From positions 1-64,000 of the forward strand of contig NZ_JHYF01000017.1 of assembly GCF_000621485.1 (NCBI RefSeq): DNA of 64,000 nt. Reading direction: 5' to 3'. Source of the DNA: Alkaliphilus transvaalensis ATCC 700919. Its GTDB lineage: Bacteria; Bacillota; Clostridia; Peptostreptococcales; Natronincolaceae. This document shows positions 32,665-41,639 of the stretch, in pieces. The translations under genes were made by a program, and so were the position numbers. Under the pieces are notes generated by a model. That model was not told where the DNA came from, ran no database searches, and saw only the letters and a program-made list of their open reading frames with translations. Positions within the stretch are counted from its first letter, which is position 1. Each line of letters opens with the position of its first letter.

Positions 32665-34222
32665 AATTTATTTGGTGCTTTCTTACTTTATTTATTAATG
32701 TCGTATGGGAGATTCCCAATGCTAAAGCTGCCTTTCTGAGGCTCTTATGTTTAGATATTTCTTTAATTATTATATCTTTTTCATAGTCTTCAACAATTTC
32801 CTTCAGATTGGTATTTCTATTAATATCTACAGCATCCAATTTTATTTGTCCATTATTTGTATCAAAATATAACTCTTTCGTTGTTAAAATATCACCGTTA
32901 CATAGGATCATTGCCCGTTCTATCACATTTTGTAATTCTCTAACATTACCTGGCCATTGATAATCCATCAATGCATTTATAAAACCAGTATCAGCCCCAG
33001 TTATATTTTTACCAAAACGTCTATTGAGCTTGTCACAAATATGTTTAAGTAACAGAGGGATATCTTCTAGCCTCTCCCTTAATGGGGGTAGAAAAATAGG
33101 AATGACATTCAGTCTATAATATAGATCTTCTCTAAAGGTCCCTGCCCTAATCATGTCTTCAAGATTTCTATTTGTAGCTACGATAATCCGTACATCAACA
33201 TTTTCTTCTTTACTGCTTCCAATTCTTCTTACTACTCCCTCTTGAATAACCCTTAAAAGTTTCGCCTGTAGTACAAGGGGAAGTTCTGCAATTTCATCTA
33301 GAAATAAAGTTCCACCATTAGCTTCATGAAATAAACCCTCTTTACCATTAGTAATTGCTCCAGTAAAACTCCCTTTGTTATAACCAAATAGCTCACTTTC
33401 GATTAAGCTTGGTGGTAGAGCGGCACAATTTACTGGGACAAATTTATTATCTTTTCGTTCACTAAGGTTATGAATAGCCTTTGCAAACAAATCTTTACCT
33501 GTACCACTTTCACCTCGCAACAGGACAGTTGAAGGATTTTTAGATACGGTTTTTACAATCTTTTTTATTTTCTCTATTTGAAGGCTATTTCCAATTATTT
33601 CTGAAAAAGCCCCCTCCATTGTATTAGAAACAATATTTGCGATTTCAACTGCCTTCTGAAAATTACTAAAGGATATTACCATTCCAATCGTTTTGTAATC
33701 ATCATTTTTGATAGGTCGACCTGTAGCAAGATAATGATTAATTTCATCGCCATCGCATACAGATAGCTCAAGGTTAGTAAAGCCTTCTCCCCTACTGATT
33801 AACTCCATCATTCCATTCTTTTCACTAATAAAATCAAAAATATTTCGGTCCTTTAGGTCTTCTTTATTAAATCCAAAAATCTTCTCTCCACTTGTGTTAA
33901 TCATTTCTACTTTTCCATTTTTATTAATGGCCATAATGCCATCGTCTACTGAATCAATAATTGTATAGAGTTTTCTTTTATCTTTTTCAAAGTTCAGTAG
34001 TTCTATTTCATTAATGGCAGCAACTCCTTTTATTTTAAATAGCATCGTTATAAGGCTATTTCTTCTTTCTTCTAATATATTCTCAATTTTCATATTAATT
34101 TTTCCAGGAAAAACCTCCACAGATATTAAGTTGATTTTTTCCAAATATAATTTCTCTAATACTTGAAAAGTAATTCCCATACGATCTTCGGTTACAATTT
34201 CTAATCTAAGTATTTCCTTCAT
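32657..34222 (-). CDS. Sigma-54-dependent activator with ACT, PAS, AAA+ and Fis-type HTH domains (TyrR-like)
   Basis: A 521-residue enhancer-binding protein. Residues 1-75 form an ACT domain (LRLEIVTEDRMGITFQVLEK), residues ~90-200 a PAS domain (LYTIIDSVDDGIMAINKNGK). The AAA+ domain has Walker A GESGTGKDLFAKAIH, the sigma-54 contact loop in the variant form KGSFTGA (GAFTGA with Ser) and Walker B GGTLFLDEIAELP. A Fis-type HTH sits at the C-terminus (SLRKAALALGISHTTLINKV). The layout equals TyrR/PhhR, where ACT senses an aromatic amino acid. Here the neighbouring target is methionine gamma-lyase, so the ligand may be a sulfur or other amino acid. The ATG at 34222 is preferred because AAGGA lies nine bases before it. 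Confidence 0.92.
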   Translation of the reverse strand: MKEILRLEIVTEDRMGITFQVLEKLYLEKINLISVEVFPGKINMKIENILEERRNSLITMLFKIKGVAAINEIELLNFEKDKRKLYTIIDSVDDGIMAINKNGKVEMINTSGEKIFGFNKEDLKDRNIFDFISEKNGMMELISRGEGFTNLELSVCDGDEINHYLATGRPIKNDDYKTIGMVISFSNFQKAVEIANIVSNTMEGAFSEIIGNSLQIEKIKKIVKTVSKNPSTVLLRGESGTGKDLFAKAIHNLSERKDNKFVPVNCAALPPSLIESELFGYNKGSFTGAITNGKEGLFHEANGGTLFLDEIAELPLVLQAKLLRVIQEGVVRRIGSSKEENVDVRIIVATNRNLEDMIRAGTFREDLYYRLNVIPIFLPPLRERLEDIPLLLKHICDKLNRRFGKNITGADTGFINALMDYQWPGNVRELQNVIERAMILCNGDILTTKELYFDTNNGQIKLDAVDINRNTNLKEIVEDYEKDIIIKEISKHKSLRKAALALGISHTTLINKVRKHQINWQ

Positions 34223-34370
34223 AATCACCATTCCTTAATCTTTTAGTTAGTTGAGGAATTCCATAATAATATTATTATTTTGCATAAATAAAACGAAATG
34301 TAGTTTCTGAGTTATAATATGATAGAATTTCCTTAGTTCTTTAAAAAATGATTTGTTAAGTAGGATGTGA

Positions 34371-34406
34371 AAAAAACCATTAGATGTGTATCTAGTGGTT
34401 TTTTTT
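34371..34406 (+). terminator. Isolated rho-independent terminator
   Basis: AACCATTAGA (34375-34384) pairs with TCTAGTGGTT (34391-34400) with one mismatch, followed by eight T. No open reading frame ends upstream on the plus strand, so it may close a small RNA or be a relic. Confidence 0.7.
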
Positions 34407-34663
34407 ACATAAAAAACAATCGACTTTAATGTTAGTTAAACTTGTTTCTAGTAAGTATTTCATCATAATCATTTTTATGGGTTCCAAAAAAAATCTACTA
34501 AACGATGCTTCTTCATTAAGTATAGCTTTTCATTTGTATTTTCTTAAATTAAGGTCTATTTAATTAAATGTTTATCTTAATAAATTATATCACAATAAAA
34601 ATTTATTAGACAATTTTATAAGTCAAATTAAGCAGGATTTTAAATACTTTTTTCATTCTAAAA

Positions 34664-34832
34664 AGAATAAAGTCTTCCTTCGGAAGATATGTAGGATGAC
34701 TTTAGGTGAATAAACTAAGGGACTTACACAATTTAAACTATTAAATTGGTTATCTTCTTATGATGAAACCCATTACGTAATGCTATTTTTACTTTAAAAT
34801 AATTAAAGTAGAACTTTCCTATTTCGTTATAA
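34664..34832 (+). repeat. Interspersed ~168-bp repeat, copy 5 (forward)
   Basis: Starts AGAATAAAGTC followed by the TCTTCCttcGGAAGA hairpin and ends CTATTTCGTTATAA. It is the only copy without an evident terminator stem at its TTATAA end, and its right-hand stem is the most diverged. Confidence 0.85.
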
Positions 34833-34989
34833 TAAAATTCTCCTTTTGCGGTCAATTTAAAGATAGGTTAAGGATGATTTCAATCACAAAATGTGCCTAA
34901 CAAATGAAGTAAATATTATGTGGGGACCTTTATCTAAATAAGCTCATTCTTGAGTCTATTTAACCTTTGAAAATTTTAGTAAAAATCTA

Positions 34990-35017
34990 TTGACATTTTT
35001 TTAAAAACCATTATATT
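34990..35017 (+). promoter_or_regulatory. Sigma-A promoter of the cupin regulator / polyamine operon
   Basis: TTGACA (34990-34995), a 16-bp spacer and TATATT (35012-35017) form a near-consensus vegetative promoter about 100 bp before the regulator start. Confidence 0.7.
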
Positions 35018-35025
35018 TAATATAG

Positions 35026-35042
35026 GTAAACACAAAGTTTAC
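35026..35042. promoter_or_regulatory. Palindromic operator GTAAAC-N5-GTTTAC
   Basis: A perfect 6+6 inverted repeat with five-base spacer (extended TAG...CTA ends) begins nine bases after the -10 element, overlapping the expected transcription start. It is a candidate autoregulatory site for the HTH-cupin protein encoded downstream. Confidence 0.6.
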
Positions 35043-35115
35043 TACTAGGAAATTTAATCATTCGAATTAAATTTAAAAATTCTGTTAATTCCAGTAATTC
35101 AAGGGAGTTGAAAAC

Positions 35116-35655
35116 TTGGAAATAGGTGAAAAAATTAAACGACTTAGAGTCCTCAATGAACTTACTCAAGAAGAATTAGCTCAAAGATGTGACCTAACTA
35201 AAGGATTTATTTCTAAGATTGAGAGAAATATCACTTCTCCCTCTATCGCTACCTTAATCGATATTTTAGAAGCTTTAGGGACTGATATTAAAAAATTCTT
35301 CAATGAAGATGTTCAAAGTAAGATTGTATTTACAAAAGATGATATTTACCAATCTGAAAACCACGAGCTAGCTCACATTGTTTCATGGTTAATTCCCAAC
35401 GCACAAAAAAACACTATGGAACCAATTTTAATTGAGCTTGGACCCCATGGGGCAAGTAGTGTTGAAGAACCTCACAAAGGTGAAGAATTTGGATATGTTC
35501 TTAAAGGAGCCATCACCTTATATGTAGGTAAGAAAAAACTTAAAATAAAAAAAGGGGAAAGTTTTTATTTTAAGTCAAGCGAGATTCATTATATCGAGAA
35601 TCCCAGCAATAAGGATGCTGTTGTTCTTTGGGTTTCTAGCCCTCCATCCTTTTAA
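35116..35655 (+). CDS. XRE-family regulator with C-terminal cupin domain (PuuR-like)
   Basis: A 179-residue regulator. Residues 1-60 form a Cro/C1-type HTH (IGEKIKRLRVLNELTQEELA, then KGFISKIERNITSPSIATL). Residues ~105-175 form a cupin barrel with the ligand/metal segment PHKGEEFGYVLKGAITLYVG and ESFYFKSSEIHYIENPS. This domain pair is typical of regulators that sense small metabolites, including polyamine regulators of the PuuR type. The gene directly precedes speE and speB on the same strand, so it probably controls polyamine synthesis. The start is TTG at 35116 with GGGAG seven to nine bases upstream. Confidence 0.88.
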   Translation: MEIGEKIKRLRVLNELTQEELAQRCDLTKGFISKIERNITSPSIATLIDILEALGTDIKKFFNEDVQSKIVFTKDDIYQSENHELAHIVSWLIPNAQKNTMEPILIELGPHGASSVEEPHKGEEFGYVLKGAITLYVGKKKLKIKKGESFYFKSSEIHYIENPSNKDAVVLWVSSPPSF

Positions 35656-35778
35656 TGGTTTTTACATAGTTTAGTAATCATTCTTGAAAAATGCACTTGT
35701 TCCTGTTTAAATTCCTATTTTTTATGGAATTACTATTATATATACACTATTAATATTATTATAGGAGGTTTTTTTATT

Positions 35779-36633
35779 ATGGAACTTTGGTATACTGAAG
35801 AACAAACTGAAAACGTAAGATTATCTTTAAAGGTTAAAAATCATTTATTTACTGGACAAAGTGACTTCCAAAAGGTTGACGTTTTTGAAACTTTTGAATA
35901 TGGAAAATTAATGACTTTAGACGGTTTAGTAATGGTTACTGAGAAGGATGAATTTATCTACCACGATATGATTGTACACGTAGCAATGGCGGTTAATCCT
36001 GAAATTAAAAATGTTTTAGTAATTGGTGGTGGCGACGGTGGTACAGTTAGAGAATTAATGAGATATAACCACATCGAAAAAGCAGATATGGTAGAAATCG
36101 ATAAAATGGTATGTGATGTTGCTAGAGATTTCTTCCCAACAATTTCAGGTGACTTAGACAACCCTAGAGTTAATCTAACCTATGAAGATGGCGTTGCCTT
36201 CATGAAGGGCAAAGAAAACGTATATGATCTAATTATTATCGACTCTACTGACCCTGTAGGTCCTGGTGAAGGATTATTTACAACAGAATTTTATACAGAT
36301 TGCTTTAACGCCCTTACAGAAAATGGGATATTAGTAAATCAAAATGAAAGTCCTGTTTATGAGCAGTTTGCAAAAGAAGCTATTCGAGCAAATGCTAAGT
36401 TAAGAAAAATCTTCCCTATTGTAGAAGTATATTCTGCTGCAATTCCAACTTATCCATCTGGCTTCTGGTTATTTGGTTTTGCATCTAAGAAGTATCACCC
36501 AGTTATTGATCTTAAGGCTGAAGCATGGAACAACTTCGGAATTAAGACAAAGTATTATAATACAGATCTACATAAAGGAGCCTTTGCTCTACCTACTTAT
36601 GTAAAGGAGTATATTGCCAATGGAACTGTTTAA
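35779..36633 (+). CDS. speE: Spermidine synthase (polyamine aminopropyltransferase)
   Basis: A 284-residue aminopropyltransferase. The motifs are in order: WYTEEQTENVRLSLKV at the N-terminus, LDGLVMVTEKDEFIYHDMIV (substrate pocket), VLVIGGGDGGTVRELMRY (S-adenosyl group binding), MVEIDKMV, and the catalytic Asp loop IIIDSTDPVGPGEGLFTTEF. It transfers an aminopropyl group from decarboxylated S-adenosylmethionine to putrescine. No speD is present in the window. The ribosome binding site AGGAGG is excellent and the 3' end overlaps speB. Confidence 0.96.
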   Translation: MELWYTEEQTENVRLSLKVKNHLFTGQSDFQKVDVFETFEYGKLMTLDGLVMVTEKDEFIYHDMIVHVAMAVNPEIKNVLVIGGGDGGTVRELMRYNHIEKADMVEIDKMVCDVARDFFPTISGDLDNPRVNLTYEDGVAFMKGKENVYDLIIIDSTDPVGPGEGLFTTEFYTDCFNALTENGILVNQNESPVYEQFAKEAIRANAKLRKIFPIVEVYSAAIPTYPSGFWLFGFASKKYHPVIDLKAEAWNNFGIKTKYYNTDLHKGAFALPTYVKEYIANGTV

Positions 36634-37468
36634 TCAATATTCATTTATTGGATGTGAAGCTTCCTTAGAAGAGTCTGATATTGTTTTATTTGGTGCCCCC
36701 TATGATGGAACAAGCTCATTTAGACCAGGCTCGAGGTTTGCTGCCAGCCGTATAAGAATAGATTCTTATGGCTTAGAAACCTATAGCCCTTATTTAGACA
36801 GGGACTTAGAAGATCGAAAGGTCCACGATGCAGGTGATTTAAGCTTCGCCTTCGGTAACCGAGACCTTGTTTTAGATAACATAAGAAGCTTTAGTAAAGA
36901 AATAATGACTCAAGGTAAAAAACCAGTGATGATCGGTGGGGAGCATTTAGTTACCCTTCCAGTTGTTGAGGCTGTTTATGAAAAATATCCTGAACTAGTG
37001 GTACTTCACTTCGATGCTCATACTGACTTAAGAAATGATTATATGGGAGAAAAGTTCTCCCACGCTACTGTAATAAAAAATATTTGGGACTTCTTAGGTG
37101 ATGGTAGAATCTATCAGTTTGGTATTAGATCTGGACTTAAAGAAGAGTTTCAATGGGCAGATGAAGGCCATACCTTTATGAACAAATTTGGCTATGATAA
37201 GCTTGATGAAGCGATTGAAAAGATTAAGGACAAGCCTGTGTATCTTACAATTGATCTAGATATATTAGACCCTTCTATCTTCCCAGGAACCGGAACGCCA
37301 GAACCAGGTGGAATTGGTTTTGCTGATATGATGAAAATATTAAACAAGCTTACAGCTTTAAATATTGTTGGTGCTGACGTTGTAGAATTAGCTCCTGACT
37401 ATGATCCAACAGGCGTATCTACTGCAGTTGCGTCTAAAATAATTCGTGAAGTTATGCTTATTTTATAA
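36620..37468 (+). CDS. speB: Agmatinase (ureohydrolase family)
   Basis: A 282-residue ureohydrolase with all binuclear Mn2+ motifs: GGEHLVTLPV, FDAHTDLRNDYMG, SHATVI, and DLDILDPSIFPGTGTPEPGG near residue 215. The family members with this length and E-P-G-G motif are agmatinases, which release urea from agmatine to give putrescine, the substrate of the upstream SpeE. The ATG at 36620 (AAGGAG ten bases before) overlaps the end of speE by 14 bases, so translation is probably coupled. A TTG at 36614 is in frame but lies too close to the site. Confidence 0.94.
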   Translation: MELFNQYSFIGCEASLEESDIVLFGAPYDGTSSFRPGSRFAASRIRIDSYGLETYSPYLDRDLEDRKVHDAGDLSFAFGNRDLVLDNIRSFSKEIMTQGKKPVMIGGEHLVTLPVVEAVYEKYPELVVLHFDAHTDLRNDYMGEKFSHATVIKNIWDFLGDGRIYQFGIRSGLKEEFQWADEGHTFMNKFGYDKLDEAIEKIKDKPVYLTIDLDILDPSIFPGTGTPEPGGIGFADMMKILNKLTALNIVGADVVELAPDYDPTGVSTAVASKIIREVMLIL

Positions 37469-37710
37469 TTATTTTAATCGAGGGAATTGCATAATTAATA
37501 CTAAATTAATATTAAAGAAAAATAAAAACTGCGCTGCTTAGTATTCAATGAGTAATATAAATGATGTTAGAAACTTTCATACTAACAGTTTAATATTATT
37601 AACGTTATATCAATCGACTGTCTAGTAATCTAAGATTTCGGCCATCTACTTTTCTTAGTTATGGATTATGCAATTTCTACCTTCAATAAGTTTTATAGGA
37701 ATAAAAGAAT

Positions 37711-37740
37711 AAAAGCCACCCTAGAGTGGCTTTTATCTTT
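37711..37740. terminator. Bidirectional terminator shared by the speB operon and the NRPS gene
   Basis: AAAAGCCAC (37711-37719) pairs perfectly with GTGGCTTTT (37726-37734) around a six-base loop. T-runs lie on the plus side (after speB, about 250 bp away). The stem abuts the NRPS stop codon on the minus side. Confidence 0.85.
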
Positions 37741-40700
37741 TATTTTTTTTTTTGACTAAGACTGTTTTTAATCACTTGAGCAAGGACTGTAACATGGGGT
37801 TTCATAAGCATAGATTCATGGTCACCAGGGCTTTCATAAAATTCGAGGGAATGATTAATAATATTTTTCCATTTTTCGAAGGTTACCCCTGGGTGGGTGG
37901 TTTCAGTAGCCTTAATTACCACCGTAGGAGATTCTATCTTCTTCGTTGGAAGATATTTTCTAAAGATGTTATTCCCCACATTTTCCTTAATCTTTTGTTT
38001 GGTGGGTTGCGGTTGATCTCTATCTACTTCATTTGTTGCTGCTACTTCTGCTTTATAGGTCTTCAACTGCTTAATGCTAGTAACAATATTAATCCCTTGA
38101 TCAATAAACTTACTACCCAGTTTTCCATAGCTTTTTGATTTTGATATCCTTTCCTTTAAATCTATCGTTTTAGAAAGGCTTTCATCCATAAAGGCTTCTC
38201 CATCTAAAATAATTAATTTTTCAACTTTTTTTCCTTCATCTTCTAACATCCTTGTTAACTCATAACTGATCATGACACCAGCGCAAAAACCACCTAATAG
38301 ATAAGGTCCTTCCTTTTGAATTATCTTGATTTCCTTCAAATAAGTATCCATCATTTCTTTAGGCGAATCTGGTAATTTGCTGTCCCTTACCATTCCTTTA
38401 CTTTGAATTCCATAGACTCGATAGTCATTTTCTAGTTCTTTTGCCAGTTCTCGATAGTAATATACATCCCCATCTACACCATGAACCAAAAATAAATACT
38501 TATCACTAGGACTATCATTAAGCCTAACAACACATTCTAGTTCTTCTTCTATCAAGTCCTCAGATAAATTTTCTGCTAAGGTTTTAATGGAGCTGTTTAA
38601 GAATAATTTTGTTACAGGACACTTAACTGCTAACTTTTCTTCTATTTCATTGGCCAGTTTGATAATCTTAATAGAGTTACCGCCAATCTCAAAGAAATCG
38701 TCATTAATGCTAACCTGATCTAGACTAAGGACCTCTTTCCAAATATCTACTAAAGCTTCTTCTATTTTGCTACTGGGAGCTTCATATGCGGAGGAAGCCT
38801 TCACAAAATCTCTAGGTTCTGGTAATGCCTTCCGATCAATTTTCCCATTTGGAGTTAGGGGCATTGTATCCACTTGAAGGATGATGGCGGGAATCATATA
38901 TTCGGGTAAACTTTGTCCAAGATATGTTTTAATTTCCTTTGTACTAAGCTGTCCATTACTTACTACATATCCACAAAGGAATTTAACACCTTCTTGATTC
39001 TCCCTCATCAGTACAACAGCTTCATCAATTAAATGATGACCGATAAGCTGACCTTCTATTTCTCCTAGCTCGATACGATATCCCCTGAACTTTACTTGAT
39101 TATCTATTCTTCCTAAAAATTCTATGTTACCATCAGGTAACCATCTAGCTAAGTCGCCAGTTCTATAGATTTTTTCTTCTTTCTTAACTGGATTGTCTAT
39201 AAACTTTTCTTTACTTAGTTCTGGTCGATTTAGATAATCCTTTGCTAGTCCCTTGCCACCTATGCACAACTCTCCTGCTATCCCGATTGGCTGAAGTCCA
39301 AAATCATTGTTAATAATGAAAACCTTAGTGTTGGCAATTGGTTTTCCTATGGTGACTTGATCTACCTCTGTTACATCCTTTACTGTAGACCAAATTGTCG
39401 TTTCTGTAGGTCCATACATATTATAGATTCTTGCCTTGGTATATTGCCTTAGTTCCATCAACAAAGAAGGGTTTAAGGTTTCGCCACCAATCATGATATC
39501 CTGTAGTTGACGAAGGTGGGACCCATCTCCTACTTCTTCTAATAGCATTTTTAGTCTTGAAGGAGTTAACTGTAGCATATTCAATTTTTCATCTTTTATT
39601 AATTGACCCAATAAATGAGGGTTTAATTGTTCCTCTTCATTGGCAATCACTACCTTCATTCCCTGCGTTAATGGTAGCAGGGTCTCTAAGAAAAAGATGT
39701 CAAAAGAAACGGTAGTCAAAGCTAATATGGACTTATTCTCCCCAAAATCTATGATATCCACCATTCCCTTGATAAAGTTAATAATAGAATGGTGCTGAAT
39801 CATGACTCCCTTAGGTCTCCCAGTTGAACCAGAGGTATATATCATATAGATAAGGGACTTTAGGTCCTTTGATATTTGAAAATTACTAGTATTTCCTTCG
39901 TTATTATCTAAATCACCTAGATAAAGTACTGATCCACTAAAATCATCAATCACCTGTAGACTCTTTTCTGTTTTGAGATACTTTGTTGTTATTAGATGCT
40001 TTGCTCTACTATCCGTCAGCATAAATTTAATTCGTTCTTCAGGATACTGGGGATCAATAGGTAGATAGGCTGCTCCAGACTTTAAAATTGCCATGATGCC
40101 TATAATCATTTCAAAAGATCGTTCCACCAACACAGCTACAATACTATTTCTTGATACCCCTTTATCAATTAACTGCCTAGCTAAACGGTTAGATTCCTCA
40201 TTAAGCTGCTGATAGGTAAGGGATTTATTCCCCATCTTTAAGGCAATTGCTTGGGGCCTTCTTTTGACCTGTTCTTCAAACATTTCACTAATGGTTTTCT
40301 CATGTGGAAGATCTACCTCTGTTTGATTAAAGGTATCAACTACCAGTTCCCTTTCATCTTCTCCCATCATATTGATTTCCGCCAATTTCGCTCTCGGATT
40401 TTCAATAATTGACGATAAAACATTAATAAAGTGATGGTAGAAGCTCTCTATGGTCTCTCTTTTAAAGATTCTTGTAGAAAACTCGATTGCAAAATCTAAC
40501 CCTTCTTCTGTATCTACTGCTACTAAAGTCAGATCAACCTTAGAAATGTTTCTATTCAATTGGTAAGGATTAATCTTTACTTGGTTAATATTAAAGGTAG
40601 TTTCCACCCTCGTTTGCATGTTGAACATAACATCAAATATCGGGTTACGGCTTAAATCTCTACTTAAGTTAAGATTAGAGACCAGTTCTTCAAATTGGTA

Positions 40701-41639
40701 GTCTTGATTTTCATAAGCCTTAAGGGCGTTTATTTTAACTTCATCTAAGAAAGCTTCAAAGGTCTTTTCACCTTCTGGATAGTTTCTCATGGCTAATGTG
40801 TTGACAAACATCCCAATAATATTGCTTAAATCATCATGTCTTCTACCTTCTATCGGACTTCCTACAATAATATCCGCCTGCCCACTATACTTAGATAGAC
40901 AAACATTAAAGGCAGCTAATATAACCATATATAGGGTTGTTCCTGTCCTTTTGGCAAGGTCCTTAAGCTGATCGGTTGTCCCTTTAGATAATTGATACAT
41001 TAACCCATCACCTTCAAAACTCTGGATAGCTGGTCTAGGATAGTCACCCATTAAGTTTAAAATTGGAAGGTCTCCAGAAAGATATTGCAACCAATATCTT
41101 TTCTGTTCTTCAATTCTTCCCTTATCAATTAGTTCCCTCTGCCATTGGCTGTAATCTTTGTATTGGAGTCTTAAGGGTTGTAGTTGGCTACCCTCATAAA
41201 CTAAAGCAAATTCTTTTACTAGAAGCTCCATAGACTTTCCATCAGAAATAATATGATGAAGGTCAAACACTAATAAATGTTCCTCGTCTTTAAGTTTTAA
41301 TAAACCAACCCTTAGTAGTGGGGCTTTGCTGAGGTCAAAGGGTTTAACGAAGTTATTAACAACCTCCTCTATTTCATCTAATTCGACGTCCTTGTAGTCT
41401 AGTTTAAAGTCTATCTTCTTATGAATTACCTGAACAGGCTCACCTTCTACTAATTTAAAGGAGGTTCGGAAGGATTCATGCCTATTAATTAATTGATTAA
41501 AGGTTTCTTCTAACCTAGTGATGTCTAATTTTCCTTCCAACATAATAGCCCCAGGTATATTATAGCCAGTAGTCTCCCTATTAAGCTGTTGCAAAGCATA
41601 CAGCCTTCTTTGAGCAGGAGAAATAGCATAATATTCTTT
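37740..41639 (-). other. NRPS module 6 (C-A-T-TE), glycine-specific with cysteine thioesterase
   Basis: Pocket residues from SFDIFFLETLLP (D,I,L), LQLTPSRL (Q), DIMIGGETL (M,G), NMYGPTETTIWST (M,I,W) and K give DILQMGMIWK, close to the glycine code DILQLGLIWK. The carrier (FFEIGGNSIKI) is of the type seen before thioesterases. The thioesterase starts at YLFLVHGVDGD. Its nucleophile elbow is LLGGFCAGVM, with TGC (38285-38283) encoding Cys, and the His is in SPGDHES near the C-terminus. Confidence 0.82.

Larger units (their letters stand above)
34232..35115. other. 884-bp intergenic region without protein gene
   Basis: The region between the divergent activator and cupin-regulator genes holds, in order, a strong isolated hairpin (34371-34406), repeat copy 5, and the promoter and palindromic operator of the cupin regulator. 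No coding frame with a ribosome binding site was found. Confidence 0.6.
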
